Assembly: GCF_000247695.1 (NCBI RefSeq)
Contig: NW_004624855.1
Coordinates: forward strand, 2,791,093-2,855,092
Origin: Heterocephalus glaber
Taxonomy: Eukaryota > Chordata > Mammalia > Rodentia > Bathyergidae
Direction: 5' to 3'
DNA: 64,000 nucleotides
Position 1 is the stretch's first letter, and each line of letters opens with the position of its first letter. The translations under genes were made by a program, and so were the position numbers. Below the pieces are notes generated by a model, which did no database searches, was not told where the DNA came from, and was given only the letters and a program-made list of their open reading frames with translations. Below are positions 54,590 through 55,724 of the stretch, piece after piece.

Positions 54590-55063
54590 AAATTTTTAAT
54601 AAAAACCCTGAACACATTACCATAAACCCATCAAAATGAAAGGCTAAGGGAAGAAGTTTGAGAAAGAAGTTATGCCTGCAACATAAATACTACCCAGTGC
54701 TTTCAAATTTTAACACACTAATTGCTCTCAACTATGCCTCAAGTTTCCCTCAAAGCTGTGATTATAAGGTTGGGATTTATTTACTGGGTCTTGATGGTGA
54801 TGGCAATTTGGTTGGAGTTTTTATTTACTTGTGTTTTAATTTGGGTCACTTATTCTTCCTAGATCACTTCTACAGCAAGAATGCCCAAGGCGCAGACGTT
54901 AACCAAGAAATAAACACAACAGGAATGTGTAGCCTCACCAGGGTTTTTCCACACAGGAATGTGATGCTGCTCTGGATTTTATGTTCTGTGTTTTGCTGCT
55001 GACAGTTCGTGGTCGTGTTGAATTCCAGAAGTGATCTGGTTGCACTTCTGAAGAAAGAGTCAC
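434..55063 (-). CDS. IGF2R: IGF2R (cation-independent mannose-6-phosphate / IGF-II receptor), internal exons 3-27, partial
   Basis: Twenty-five exons read in order on the minus strand and give 3591 coding bases without a stop. Every exon is flanked by AG and GT and all phases join. The protein is a series of repeats of about 145 residues with conserved cysteines, typical WR/WxT..AC strings and NVC/NIC strings, and matches IGF2R throughout. By family knowledge it is a type I membrane receptor that carries mannose-6-phosphate-tagged acid hydrolases from the trans-Golgi to endosomes and clears IGF-II. The window covers roughly precursor residues 97-1294 of about 2490: the second half of domain 1, domains 2-8, and the start of domain 9. 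The sugar-binding Gln, Arg, Glu and Tyr of domains 3 and 5 are all present. The signal peptide, IGF-II site (domain 11), membrane span and tail lie outside. Residue numbers are extrapolated from the human protein and may be off by a few. The exon numbering assumes two upstream exons. Confidence 0.98.
735..868 (-). repeat. B1-type SINE
   Basis: Reverse-oriented 7SL-derived SINE: an oligo-T stretch, then GAGACAGGGTCTCACTA, and the box-like CTGGGATTACAGG near the other end. It sits in intron 26, about 85 bp upstream of the exon 27 acceptor and in the same orientation as the gene. Confidence 0.85.
869..1287. other. Rest of IGF2R intron 26
   Basis: Unique-looking intronic sequence with a short run of AACCC units near 1021-1040. 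Nothing else is recognised. Confidence 0.5.
1288..1375 (-). CDS. IGF2R: IGF2R exon 26 (end of domain 8)
   Basis: 88 bp, phase 0 to phase 1, about residues 1193-1222. It reads [19 protein letters not shown] and then EACPVV, the usual cysteine and tryptophan pattern that closes a repeat. Acceptor AG is at 1377-1376 and donor GT at 1287-1286. Confidence 0.96.
1665..1840 (-). CDS. IGF2R: IGF2R exon 25 (domain 8)
   Basis: 176 bp, phase 1 to phase 0, about residues 1134-1192. It contains [30 protein letters not shown] and [11 protein letters not shown]. The NGS is a possible N-glycosylation site. The acceptor borders the unusually short intron 24. Confidence 0.97.
1909..1935. repeat. Perfect 12-bp inverted repeat (hairpin) in intron 24
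   Basis: ATGCTCTAACAA at 1909-1920 and its exact reverse complement at 1924-1935 are separated by 3 bases. The structure lies inside the 120-bp intron 24, starting 25 nt after the exon 24 donor in the transcript. Confidence 0.9.
1961..2104 (-). CDS. IGF2R: IGF2R exon 24 (domain 8)
   Basis: 144 bp, phase 1 to phase 1, about residues 1086-1134. It encodes [34 protein letters not shown] and the joining Gly. Acceptor AG is at 2106-2105 and donor GT at 1960-1959. Confidence 0.97.
2501..2690 (+). repeat. B1-ID composite SINE
   Basis: A B1-like head (GCATGGTGGCACAC) without the internal duplication leads through an A-rich linker into an ID-like tRNA half (GGATGTAGCTCAGTG, then GGGTTCAATCCTCAGTACC). 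It lies in intron 23. Confidence 0.8.
2675..2925. repeat. CA/TACA-rich low-complexity tract
   Basis: Degenerate ACAC and ACATAC runs extend from the composite SINE tail toward exon 23. Confidence 0.7.
2965..3129 (-). CDS. IGF2R: IGF2R exon 23 (end of domain 7, start of domain 8)
   Basis: 165 bp, phase 1 to phase 1, about residues 1031-1086. It encodes [28 protein letters not shown] and the domain 8 opening DCQVT. Acceptor AG is at 3131-3130 and donor GT at 2964-2963. Confidence 0.97.
3840..3965 (-). repeat. Possible MIR fragment
   Basis: The reverse complement resembles the MIR core (about 3965 down to 3860: ordered TTAACCT, GAGG and GTTAAAT-like words). The match is weak and from memory. 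Confidence 0.3.
4243..4395 (+). repeat. B1 SINE with internal duplication
   Basis: GCCAGGCGTGGTGGCACATG head, two related copies of the CCAGCCTGGGCTACATAAG segment, a CCCTGTC end and an A tail. Confidence 0.85.
4985..5118 (-). repeat. B1 SINE
   Basis: Reverse orientation: TTTTGTGACAGGGTCTCACT, duplicated CAGGCTGG segments, and the CATGCACCACCACACCCGGC head at the right end. Confidence 0.85.
5187..5345 (+). repeat. B1-ID composite SINE
   Basis: A B1 head at 5190 continues through an A-rich linker to an ID half ending GTTCAATCCCTAGTAC. Confidence 0.75.
5742..5826 (-). repeat. ID SINE (tRNA-Ala-derived)
   Basis: Reverse ID: an oligo-T stretch, GGTACCAGGGATCGAACTCG, and CTGAGCTAAATCCCCGGCCC at the far end. 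It is inserted in the old LINE-1 3' region. Confidence 0.9.
7314..7400 (+). repeat. ID SINE
   Basis: GGGATTTAGCTCAGTGGTTC, then GAGTTCAATCCCCGGTACC and an A-rich tail, nested in the old LINE-1. Confidence 0.9.
7944..8032 (+). repeat. ID-like SINE, older form
   Basis: GGAATGTAGCTCAGTAACAC, GCCTGGCAAGCATGAGG and an A10 tail. A more decayed relative lies at 8225-8305 (CCTAGCATGCTCAAGACC). Confidence 0.7.
9257..9400 (+). repeat. B1 SINE with internal duplication
   Basis: CTGGTAAGGTGGTGCACACC, GGAGGCTGAGGCAGGAGGAT, paired GAGTTCAAG segments and an A9 tail. Confidence 0.85.
9708..10400 (+). mobile_element. LINE-1 3' insertion flanked by 13-bp direct repeat
   Basis: AGAAATTCTTCCT occurs at 9695-9707 and again at 10401-10413. 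The old LINE-1 sequence reads smoothly across if the insert is removed. From about 10112 the insert is the purine-rich LINE-1 3' UTR seen elsewhere in the window, ending ACCAATAAACTTAATGGGG plus A9. The first 400 bp is not assigned and carries an ID SINE. Confidence 0.7.
9774..9875 (+). mobile_element. ID SINE with 17-bp target duplication
   Basis: The direct repeat AAAATGTATATGAGCCT at 9757-9773 and 9876-9892 flanks an ID element with GCCGGGGATTTAGCTCA and a poly-A tail. Confidence 0.92.
10901..11765 (-). repeat. GC-rich segment, possible 5' end of the old LINE-1
   Basis: GC-rich sequence with loosely repeated GGCC, GCCCAGCTG and GCTTCTTGGAG-type words at about 130-bp spacing follows the minus-strand LINE-1. 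A LINE-1 5' UTR is the likeliest reading, but I see no diagnostic motif. The 89-codon frame at 11346-11615 has no recognisable protein. Confidence 0.35.
11911..11996 (-). repeat. ID SINE
   Basis: T10, GGTACTGGGGATTGAACTCA, and ACCACTGAGCTACATCCTGG at the right end. Confidence 0.85.
12260..12530 (+). repeat. Two MIR-like SINE fragments
   Basis: 12260-12385 has the MIR core pattern (TGCTTACTTGCTGTGTGGCC, CAAGTTCCTGACCTCTG). 12410-12530 looks like a second, more decayed copy (CCACATGACCTCTCTAG). Confidence 0.6.
12770..12880 (+). repeat. LINE-1 3' terminal fragment
   Basis: GGTACAAATCCTCTACG, ATCATTATGTATATCTAAAA and ACCAATAAA followed by an A-rich tail match the last 80 bases of the plus-strand LINE-1 3' UTR copies. 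Confidence 0.75.
13258..13453 (-). CDS. IGF2R: IGF2R exon 22 (domain 7)
   Basis: 196 bp, phase 0 to phase 1, about residues 966-1031. It encodes [34 protein letters not shown] and LTLTYKG. The end, PPEDRG joined to TAFIIRF, looks shorter than in the human protein as I recall it. Acceptor AG is at 13455-13454 and donor GT at 13257-13256. Confidence 0.97.
13638..14023 (+). mobile_element. 5'-truncated LINE-1 3' end with target duplication
   Basis: CAAAGTCTAA at 13628-13637 and 14024-14033 flanks an element starting GCTAAATGGATGCACCTTGA and ending in ACCAATAAACTTAAT plus an A tail. It is interrupted by the assembly gap. Confidence 0.85.
13784..13883. other. Assembly gap (100 N)
   Basis: Exactly 100 N replace part of the purine-rich LINE-1 3' UTR. 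The copy near 10174-10265 suggests about 90 bp is missing. Confidence 0.95.
14384..14462 (-). repeat. ID SINE
   Basis: GTACCGGGGATCGAACTCGG, TTGCGAGGCAGGCAG and GAGCTAAATCCC, in intron 21. Confidence 0.9.
14609..14710 (-). CDS. IGF2R: IGF2R exon 21 (start of domain 7)
   Basis: 102 bp, 34 codons, phase 0 at both ends. It encodes [24 protein letters not shown] and [11 protein letters not shown] is a possible glycosylation site. Acceptor AG is at 14712-14711 and donor GT at 14608-14607. Confidence 0.97.
14835..14960 (+). repeat. B1-like SINE (no duplication)
   Basis: TCACGTGTGGTGGTCCACAT, CAGGAGGCCAAGGCAGGAGG and CAAGACCCTTTCTC. Confidence 0.7.
14990..15195 (-). repeat. B1-ID composite SINE, reverse
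   Basis: The ID half is at 15005-15058 (GTACTGGGGACTGAACCCAG, GAGCTACATCTC). It continues into a reverse B1 (TTTGAGACAGGGTCTCTC, ending CCACCAGGCCCAGC). Confidence 0.75.
15210..15305 (+). repeat. Old ID-like SINE
   Basis: GGCTAGGGATGCAGCTCC, CTGGCATGCATGAGCCC and ACTCAATCCCCAGTATC. Confidence 0.65.
15306..16343. other. Rest of IGF2R intron 20
   Basis: Mixed unique-looking sequence. Several frames of 60-105 codons here have no recognisable protein content. No repeat is identified. Confidence 0.45.
16344..16445 (-). CDS. IGF2R: IGF2R exon 20 (end of domain 6)
   Basis: 102 bp, phase 0 at both ends, about residues 898-931. It encodes [20 protein letters not shown] and EAACPIQ, the repeat-closing pattern. 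Acceptor AG is at 16447-16446 and donor GT at 16343-16342. Confidence 0.97.
16545..16700 (-). repeat. Possible MIR fragment
   Basis: Read in reverse it carries MIR-like words (TCTCAAATTTCTTAACATCC, GTTAATGAAAACATTACA). The assignment is weak. Confidence 0.35.
16767..16878 (+). repeat. B1 SINE
   Basis: AGGTATGGTGGCGCACACC, GAGTTCAAGGCCAGCC and CATAGTGAGACCCTGCCTC, followed by an A-rich tail. Confidence 0.85.
16912..17065 (+). repeat. B1 SINE with internal duplication
   Basis: GGCATGGTGGCGCACACC, then GAGTTCGAGATCAGCCTTGG and GAGTTCAAGGCCAGTCTG as paired segments, and an A-rich tail. It lies about 30 bp from the preceding B1. Confidence 0.88.
17066..18319. other. Intron 19, unique-looking segment
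   Basis: No coding exon or familiar repeat recognised. Frames such as the minus-strand one at 17677-17874 are short and lack known motifs. Confidence 0.45.
18320..18495 (+). repeat. Old LINE-1 3' end
   Basis: GCTAAAATGGTCAATTTTATG and TTTTACCACAATAA words typical of old LINE-1 (L1M) 3' UTRs, ending 49 bp from exon 19. Confidence 0.65.
18545..18724 (-). CDS. IGF2R: IGF2R exon 19 (domain 6)
   Basis: 180 bp, 60 codons, phase 0 at both ends, about residues 838-897. It encodes [35 protein letters not shown] and [14 protein letters not shown] is a possible glycosylation site. Acceptor AG is at 18726-18725 and donor GT at 18544-18543. Confidence 0.97.
18915..19427 (+). mobile_element. Degenerate mariner-like element with transposase C-terminal fragment
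   Basis: The plus-strand frame at 19050-19376 contains [12 protein letters not shown] and MTMKGQHFE, matching the YSPDLAPCDFxLF and MKGxxF region of mariner transposases, which holds the last catalytic Asp. Here that Asp of the PCDF motif reads Asn (PCNF). The fragment ends YSEED then stop. GGTGAATGTTTA at 18915-18926 and AACATTCAC at 19418-19426 could be remnants of terminal inverted repeats. The N-terminal half is missing or unrecognisable. Confidence 0.6.
19880..19968 (-). repeat. ID-like SINE, older form
   Basis: T9, GGTGCTACAGATTGAACCCA and TCTACCACTGAGC, in intron 18. Confidence 0.7.
20288..20395 (-). repeat. B1-like SINE
   Basis: TTTTGAGAAGGATCTCATT, AAGTTGCCCAGGCTGGCC and ACTGAAATTACAAG. 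Confidence 0.65.
20724..20892 (-). CDS. IGF2R: IGF2R exon 18 (domain 6)
   Basis: 169 bp, phase 2 to phase 0, about residues 781-837. It encodes [36 protein letters not shown] and ASACQMKY. Acceptor AG is at 20894-20893 and donor GT at 20723-20722. Confidence 0.97.
21178..21325 (+). repeat. B1 SINE with internal duplication
   Basis: AGCCGGGCATGGTGGTGCAC, paired CCAGCCTAAACTACA and CCAGCCTGAACTACA segments, and A12, immediately followed by a LINE-1 3' fragment. Confidence 0.9.
21336..21475 (+). mobile_element. Very short LINE-1 3' end with target duplication
   Basis: AAGAACAGGT before the element (ending 21335) is repeated after it (ending 21485). The insert is GAGGGGAAGAGGTTGAAGGG to TATCGATAAAG, the last 140 bp of the LINE-1 3' UTR. 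Confidence 0.85.
21660..21775 (-). CDS. IGF2R: IGF2R exon 17 (end of domain 5, start of domain 6)
   Basis: 116 bp, phase 0 to phase 2, about residues 743-781. [18 protein letters not shown] closes domain 5 and includes the Glu and Tyr that contact sugar in this P-type lectin fold. [17 protein letters not shown] opens domain 6. NST is a possible glycosylation site. Acceptor AG is at 21777-21776 and donor GT at 21659-21658. Confidence 0.97.
21818..22180 (+). repeat. MaLR/LTR-type interspersed repeat
   Basis: GGTGCTATGGTTTGGACCTG at the left, TTGCTTCCTGGCCATGAGG in the middle, and TGTGAGCCAAAATACACC with TTGTTATAGTTACAAAAAG at the right. This layout recalls mammalian MaLR-type LTRs from memory. 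It has no coding capacity. A similar element is at 37818. Confidence 0.45.
22616..22793 (-). CDS. IGF2R: IGF2R exon 16 (domain 5)
   Basis: 178 bp, phase 2 to phase 0, about residues 683-742. It encodes [31 protein letters not shown] and [15 protein letters not shown]. The Arg in TLRSTLITF is at the position of the sugar-binding Arg of active domains. Domain 5 is the low-affinity site that prefers phosphodiester ligands in the family. Acceptor AG is at 22795-22794 and donor GT at 22615-22614. Confidence 0.97.
23250..23328 (+). mobile_element. ID SINE with target duplication
   Basis: AAAGTCACAGAATA occurs just before (ending 23249) and just after (ending 23343). The body reads GGGCTGGGGATGTAGCTCA and TGAGTTTGATCTCCAGTACC. 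Confidence 0.85.
23368..23515 (-). CDS. IGF2R: IGF2R exon 15 (domain 5)
   Basis: 148 bp, phase 1 to phase 2, about residues 634-683. It encodes [35 protein letters not shown] and SGACQISK. The Gln of ACQ matches the first sugar-contacting residue of active domains. Acceptor AG is at 23517-23516 and donor GT at 23367-23366. Confidence 0.97.
23516..24090. other. IGF2R intron 14
   Basis: 575 bp of unique-looking sequence. No repeat or extra exon recognised. Confidence 0.5.
24091..24228 (-). CDS. IGF2R: IGF2R exon 14 (end of domain 4, start of domain 5)
   Basis: 138 bp, phase 1 to phase 1, about residues 588-634. It encodes [35 protein letters not shown] and [12 protein letters not shown] is a possible glycosylation site. 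Acceptor AG is at 24230-24229 and donor GT at 24090-24089. Confidence 0.97.
24330..24670 (+). repeat. Old LINE-1 (L1M-type) 3' UTR
   Basis: Words typical of old LINE-1 tails in order: AGTGGCTGCCAGAGGCTGG, GGTGACTGTGCTTAATGATA and TTATGTTATGTATATTTTACC, then AATAAAAT. Confidence 0.75.
24671..25389. other. Intron 13, unassigned
   Basis: AT-rich sequence without a recognised repeat or exon. Confidence 0.45.
25390..25533 (+). repeat. B1 SINE with internal duplication
   Basis: GCTAAGCATGGTAGCAAACA, paired GAGTTTGAGGCCAGCATGG and GAGTTCAAGGCCAACCTG, and A9. It is directly followed by an ID element. Confidence 0.88.
25545..25632 (+). repeat. ID SINE abutting the exon 13 donor
   Basis: GGGGATTTAGCTCACTGG, GAGTTTGATCCCTGGTACC and A12. 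The tail ends about 10 bp from exon 13, so the transcript has a long U run just after the donor. Confidence 0.92.
25643..25786 (-). CDS. IGF2R: IGF2R exon 13 (domain 4)
   Basis: 144 bp, phase 1 to phase 1, about residues 540-588. It encodes [35 protein letters not shown] and [10 protein letters not shown]. Acceptor AG is at 25788-25787. Donor GT at 25642-25641 starts GTAAATATTTAAT and is followed by the U-rich antisense SINE tail. Confidence 0.97.
25846..25925 (+). repeat. ID-like SINE (AGAG form)
   Basis: GGCTGGAGGTATAGCTCAGA, GGTAGAGTGCTTGC and AAGTTTGATTCTCAGCCC. The D-arm is closer to the classical rodent ID type than to the GGTACC type. Confidence 0.8.
26466..26565 (+). mobile_element. 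ID SINE with 15-bp target duplication
   Basis: AGAACAGATCTGCAT at 26450-26464 and again at 26566-26580 flanks a well preserved ID (GGCCGGGGATTTAGCTCAG, TCGCAAGCGCAAA, GGTACC and an A-rich tail). Confidence 0.93.
26868..26985 (+). repeat. B1-like SINE ending in a G15 tract
   Basis: GCACAGTGGCCACACC, GTTCAAGGCCAGCCTGAAC and GCAAGTTCAAAGCCATCC. Instead of an A tail it runs into 15 consecutive G at 26967-26981. Confidence 0.7.
27235..27375 (-). CDS. IGF2R: IGF2R exon 12 (domain 4)
   Basis: 141 bp, phase 1 to phase 1, about residues 493-540. It encodes [28 protein letters not shown] and [11 protein letters not shown]. Acceptor AG is at 27377-27376 and donor GT at 27234-27233. Confidence 0.97.
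27758..27945 (+). repeat. B1-ID composite SINE
   Basis: AGCTGGGTGACTGTAGCATG head, a CCTGGGAAACTTAGC middle, and an ID half with GGGTTCAATTCCCAG. Confidence 0.65.
27946..29195. other. Intron 11, unassigned
   Basis: Several overlapping frames of 80-137 codons on both strands around 28340-29140 have no recognisable protein motif and no splice context. No repeat is identified. Confidence 0.4.
29196..29345 (+). repeat. B1 SINE with internal duplication
   Basis: CACTACCTGTAATCCCAGCA, GAGTTCAAGGCCAGACTAG, AGTTCAAGGACAGCCTGAA and an A21 tail. Confidence 0.88.
29460..29600 (-). repeat. Possible MIR fragment
   Basis: Read in reverse it has MIR-like GTGTTGCCTTGGGC and CATCTTACCAGAG words. The assignment is weak. 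Confidence 0.35.
29721..29885 (-). CDS. IGF2R: IGF2R exon 11 (end of domain 3, start of domain 4)
   Basis: 165 bp, phase 1 to phase 1, about residues 438-493. It encodes [32 protein letters not shown] and [15 protein letters not shown]. The Glu and Tyr of GEVDCTY are the third and fourth sugar contacts of domain 3. Acceptor AG is at 29887-29886 and donor GT at 29720-29719. Confidence 0.97.
29886..31394. other. Intron 10, 3' part in transcript direction
   Basis: Mostly unassigned sequence. 30800-30900 has weak MIR-like words. Nothing coding is recognised. Confidence 0.4.
31395..31840. repeat. Cluster of ID and B1 SINE fragments
   Basis: 31395-31435 is a reverse ID end (CACTGAGCTACATCTCC). 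31470-31530 is a plus ID 3' half (GAGTTCGATTCCTAGTAC). 31540-31635 and 31720-31835 are reverse B1 pieces (AAGTTGCCCAGGCTGGCC, GAGATTACAGGCATGTG). 31645-31712 is a reverse ID. They appear nested. Confidence 0.7.
31841..35471. other. Intron 10, long unassigned segment
   Basis: About 3.6 kb with no exon and no clearly recognised repeat. Fragments near 33400-33490 look like an old LINE-1 tail but are too weak to call. The frames present are below 100 codons and lack motifs. Confidence 0.4.
35472..35521. repeat. (CT)25 microsatellite next to exon 10
   Basis: 25 uninterrupted CT units. In the IGF2R transcript this is (AG)25, beginning 37 nt after the last base of exon 10. Confidence 0.97.
35559..35662 (-). 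CDS. IGF2R: IGF2R exon 10 (domain 3)
   Basis: 104 bp, phase 2 to phase 1, about residues 403-438. It encodes [19 protein letters not shown] and [16 protein letters not shown]. The Arg of FQRMS is the essential sugar-binding Arg of domain 3, a high-affinity mannose-6-phosphate site. NQT is a possible glycosylation site. Acceptor AG is at 35664-35663 and donor GT at 35558-35557. Confidence 0.98.
35663..36661. other. IGF2R intron 9
   Basis: About 1 kb, unassigned apart from a reverse B1 near 36190-36322. Confidence 0.6.
36190..36322 (-). repeat. B1 SINE with internal duplication
   Basis: TTGAGACAGTAGTTCAGGGT, paired CCTTGAACTCACTATGTAG and CCTCAAACTCACAGTGATCC segments, ending CCACCACGCCCGGC. 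Confidence 0.9.
36662..36824 (-). CDS. IGF2R: IGF2R exon 9 (domain 3)
   Basis: 163 bp, phase 1 to phase 2, about residues 349-403. It encodes [33 protein letters not shown] and RPKNQTLR. The Gln of VCQVKK is the first sugar contact of domain 3. NQT is a possible glycosylation site. Acceptor AG is at 36826-36825 and donor GT at 36661-36660. Confidence 0.97.
37038..37200 (-). CDS. IGF2R: IGF2R exon 8 (end of domain 2, start of domain 3)
   Basis: 163 bp, phase 0 to phase 1, about residues 295-349. It encodes [34 protein letters not shown] and [12 protein letters not shown]. It is separated from exon 9 by an intron of only 213 bp. Acceptor AG is at 37202-37201 and donor GT at 37037-37036. Confidence 0.97.
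37688..37770 (+). repeat. ID SINE
   Basis: GGGATTTAGCTCAGAGG, GTAAGCGTAAGATCCTGAG and CCCTTGGTACC, then an A-rich tail, in intron 7. Confidence 0.85.
37818..38190 (+). repeat. MaLR/LTR-type interspersed repeat
   Basis: GTTATGGTTTACATCTACATG at the left, CTGCTTCCGGGCCACCAT in the middle, and AATGTGAGCCAAAATAAGCC with AAAGTGACTAAGGCA at the right. It has the same layout as the element at 21818. No coding frame. Confidence 0.45.
38505..38770 (+). repeat. Old LINE-1 (L1M-type) 3' UTR
   Basis: ACAGAGACAGAAAGTAGACTC, GTTTCCTTTTGGGATGATGG and TTAAAATGGGTAGATTTTAT are ordered words of old LINE-1 tails. Confidence 0.75.
38771..39654. other. Intron 7, unassigned
   Basis: No repeat or exon recognised. 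Two opposing frames of about 100 codons at 39248-39607 have no known motif. Confidence 0.4.
39655..39812 (+). repeat. B1 SINE with internal duplication
   Basis: GCTGGGCTGTGGTGATGCAG, CAAGGCCAGCCTGGTCTACA and CAAGGCCAGCCTAAACTACA paired, GACCCTGTCTC and an A tail. A decayed ID-like sequence follows at 39838-39925. Confidence 0.88.
40104..40274. mobile_element. Small nonautonomous DNA transposon (Tigger/mariner-like MITE)
   Basis: Positions 40112-40136 and 40245-40269 are reverse complements over 25 bases with one mismatch. The left end, TACAGTGAAACCTCAG, has the CAGTG-type start and TA flank of pogo/Tigger-like elements. The inner 108 bp has no frame. Confidence 0.7.
40309..40372 (+). mobile_element. 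5'-truncated ID SINE with target duplication
   Basis: ATCATCACAGGCA occurs immediately before and again after the insert (ending 40386). The insert starts inside the ID body (CACCTGTCTCATAAGTGC) and ends CCCCAGTCCCC plus an A-rich tail. Confidence 0.85.
40664..40769 (-). CDS. IGF2R: IGF2R exon 7 (domain 2)
   Basis: 106 bp, phase 2 to phase 0, about residues 259-294. It encodes [30 protein letters not shown] and SERRE. Acceptor AG is at 40771-40770 and donor GT at 40663-40662. Confidence 0.97.
41158..41330 (-). repeat. B1-ID composite SINE, reverse
   Basis: T12, CCAGTACTGAGGATTGAACC (ID end), then TAAGTTGCCCAGAGTGG and CTGGGATTACAGGCACGC (B1). Confidence 0.8.
41635..41990 (+). repeat. MLT1-type MaLR LTR
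   Basis: GGCTGTGGCTGTACTTGGA, CTTTAAAGAGGTTAGTAAG, GAGGACACAGGGAGAAGGTG, ACCCTGCTGACACCTTCACC and TTCTGTTGTTTCCGCCAAC appear in the order of MLT1 LTRs, which are old ERVL-MaLR remnants. No internal retroviral sequence is present. Confidence 0.75.
41991..42565. other. Intron 6, unassigned
   Basis: AT-rich sequence with no feature recognised. Confidence 0.4.
42566..42648 (+). repeat. ID SINE
   Basis: GGCCTGGGATTTAGCTCAGT, CTCGCAAGCGCAAGGTCC and CAATCCCTGGTACC plus A7. An imperfect flanking repeat of GACGTGAAG/GACATGTGAAG is visible. Confidence 0.9.
42658..42842 (+). repeat. B1-ID composite SINE
   Basis: GCTGAGTATAGTGCCACACG, CAACCGGGGCAACTTAGTG, an AATAAAAAAGGGC linker, then GGAGATGTAGGTCAGTG and GGGTTCAATCC. 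Confidence 0.78.
43050..43179 (-). CDS. IGF2R: IGF2R exon 6 (domain 2)
   Basis: 130 bp, phase 1 to phase 2, about residues 216-259. It encodes [31 protein letters not shown] and [10 protein letters not shown]. Acceptor AG is at 43181-43180 and donor GT at 43049-43048. Confidence 0.97.
43180..44589. other. Intron 5, unassigned
   Basis: No exon or repeat recognised. Frames of 80-100 codons on both strands have no known motifs. Confidence 0.4.
44590..44730 (+). repeat. B1 SINE
   Basis: CCAGGCATGGTGGCACATGC, GGAGGCTGAGGCGGGAAGAT, CATGAGTTCAAGGCCAGAC and an A14 tail. Confidence 0.85.
45593..45725 (-). CDS. IGF2R: IGF2R exon 5 (start of domain 2)
   Basis: 133 bp, phase 0 to phase 1, about residues 172-216. 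It encodes [31 protein letters not shown] and [11 protein letters not shown]. Acceptor AG is at 45727-45726 and donor GT at 45592-45591. Confidence 0.98.
46545..46745 (+). repeat. MIR SINE
   Basis: GAGCACAGACTC, CTGACACTTAGTATGACC and CTCTGTGCCTCTGTTTCCCC follow the MIR order, and the match extends to GTGTAAAGCTCCGGCACAG. Confidence 0.75.
47080..47575 (+). repeat. L2 LINE 3' fragment
   Basis: CAGGTGAAATGTCATCACTTAG, GGCCTTTTCTGACATTTTATC and GTTCCTTGAAGATAAGGCC, ending in CTGCTCAATAAA, follow the L2 3' end order. Confidence 0.7.
47925..48062 (+). repeat. B1 SINE, degenerate
   Basis: GAGCTAGGTGTGGTGGTGCT, CAGTCCCAGCACTAGAAG, GAGGCAGGAGGATCATGAG and CCACATAGCAAG. Confidence 0.75.
49137..49262 (+). 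repeat. B1 SINE
   Basis: GCAGGGCATATGGTGCATCC, CACTTGGGAGGCTGAGGCAG, GAGTTCAAGGTTGGCCTGAA and CTGTCTCAAAAG. Confidence 0.85.
49283..49372 (+). repeat. ID SINE
   Basis: GGGGGATTTAGCTCAGTGG, GTGCAAGGTCCTGAGTTC and CAATCCCCGGTACC plus A10, directly after the B1. Confidence 0.92.
49504..50570 (+). mobile_element. 5'-truncated LINE-1 with target duplication and doubled 3' UTR module
   Basis: ATGAGGTGTGA at 49493-49503 is repeated at 50571-50581, directly after an A14 tail. The insert starts in the same sequence seen at the right edge of the window (AGAAAGAATGGCCGCTATC) and runs into the 3' UTR. The purine-rich terminal module appears twice, at about 50020-50277 and 50285-50556. Each copy ends with TATACCTAAAATGYACCAAT. 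Confidence 0.92.
51125..51330 (+). repeat. MER5A-like (hAT-Charlie) DNA transposon fragment
   Basis: GGTTTCTGCAAAGGGCCACA, AAATATTTTAGGCCCTG and GGTTCTCTGTCACA match the MER5A order. The right part (GGCAGGATTTGGGTACTG) fits its other end. Confidence 0.7.
51620..51652 (+). other. G-quadruplex motif
   Basis: Four G4 runs with single-A loops at 51622-51640, followed by further G runs to 51652. The G-rich strand is the IGF2R template strand. Confidence 0.85.
53049..53147 (-). CDS. IGF2R: IGF2R exon 4 (end of domain 1)
   Basis: 99 bp, 33 codons, phase 0 at both ends, about residues 139-171. It encodes [19 protein letters not shown] and [14 protein letters not shown]. The acceptor tract is a T-run followed by AAACAG. 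Acceptor AG is at 53149-53148 and donor GT at 53048-53047. Confidence 0.97.
53148..54097. other. Intron 3, unassigned
   Basis: No repeat or exon recognised. Confidence 0.4.
54098..54245 (+). repeat. B1 SINE with internal duplication
   Basis: AACTGGGTGTGGTGGTGCAC, GAGTTCAAGGCCAGCTTGGG and GAGTTCAAGGCCAGCCCAA, GACCCTGTC, followed by an ATAC/ATGC repeat to about 54285. Confidence 0.9.
54487..54590 (+). repeat. B1 fragment ending in (AC)n microsatellite
   Basis: CCCAGGCAGAGTGGCTCAG and CAGTGGGACCCTGTCTC run directly into about 20 AC units (54549-54587). The central part of the B1 is deleted. Confidence 0.85.
54939..55063 (-). CDS. IGF2R: IGF2R exon 3 (second half of domain 1)
   Basis: 125 bp, phase 1 to phase 0, about residues 97-138. 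It encodes [35 protein letters not shown] and TL. It starts in phase 1, so an upstream exon must supply the first base of the Gly. No such exon is found up to 64000. Acceptor AG is at 55065-55064 and donor GT at 54938-54937. Confidence 0.97.
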
Positions 55064-55299
55064 CTATTTGGAGGAGAAAGAGAATGAACAAGCTACAGAA
55101 TATACATAACCATGTATCTATCTCCAAAGGTATGCAAATTGAAAGTGGCATCACAGCTTACTTCAAAGAGCACAAACTTACAAAATGGTCCCTGCCTCAG
55201 AATTCTCCATCTCAGGAATATCATCCCTAACCACAATAGCTGTTCAGGCCCTTACACATGACACTAAGGCCTATCTTTCTCTTCTGAATCACACTTAGA

Positions 55300-55500
55300 A
55301 CTTTGGAAAGTTGTATTCTCAACCCACCCACATTTCTCCATCTCTACTCCACTAACATGCTATTATCTCTTTGTACTCTGGCCACAGTTTCTTAATTGGT
55401 CCCCACCTTTGTCTTGTCCCTCACTATCACCTTTCCCAATCCATCTTGCACCAAGGTGATCTTCAAAAACAAAATCAGAATATATAATTCAGCTACTTTT
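55300..55500 (+). repeat. Possible L2 LINE fragment
   Basis: CTCTTTGTACTCTGGCCACA, TGTCCCTCACTATCACC and AAGGTGATCTTCAAAAAC resemble L2 3' sequence. Confidence 0.45.
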
Positions 55501-55625
55501 AATATCTTACTGCACATGCTGTAAAACCAAAATTCTGCAGAAGGACCCACAAGTAAGGTGACTGTATCCATCCGGGACATTACTGTAATGATCCAGAATT
55601 AAAAGTCTATATAAAAATCAATGTA

Positions 55626-55700
55626 GGGCTGGGGGTTTAGCTCAGGGGTTTTGCTGCCTGCCGCACAAGCACAAGGACCCGAGTTCGATCCCTGGTACCA
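55626..55700 (+). repeat. ID SINE
   Basis: GGGCTGGGGGTTTAGCTCAG, GCCGCACAAGCACAAGGACC and CGATCCCTGGTACC. Flanked by imperfect AAAATCAATGTA/AAAATTAATGTA. Confidence 0.92.
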
Positions 55701-55724
55701 AAAAAGAAAAATTAATGTAAGGGC

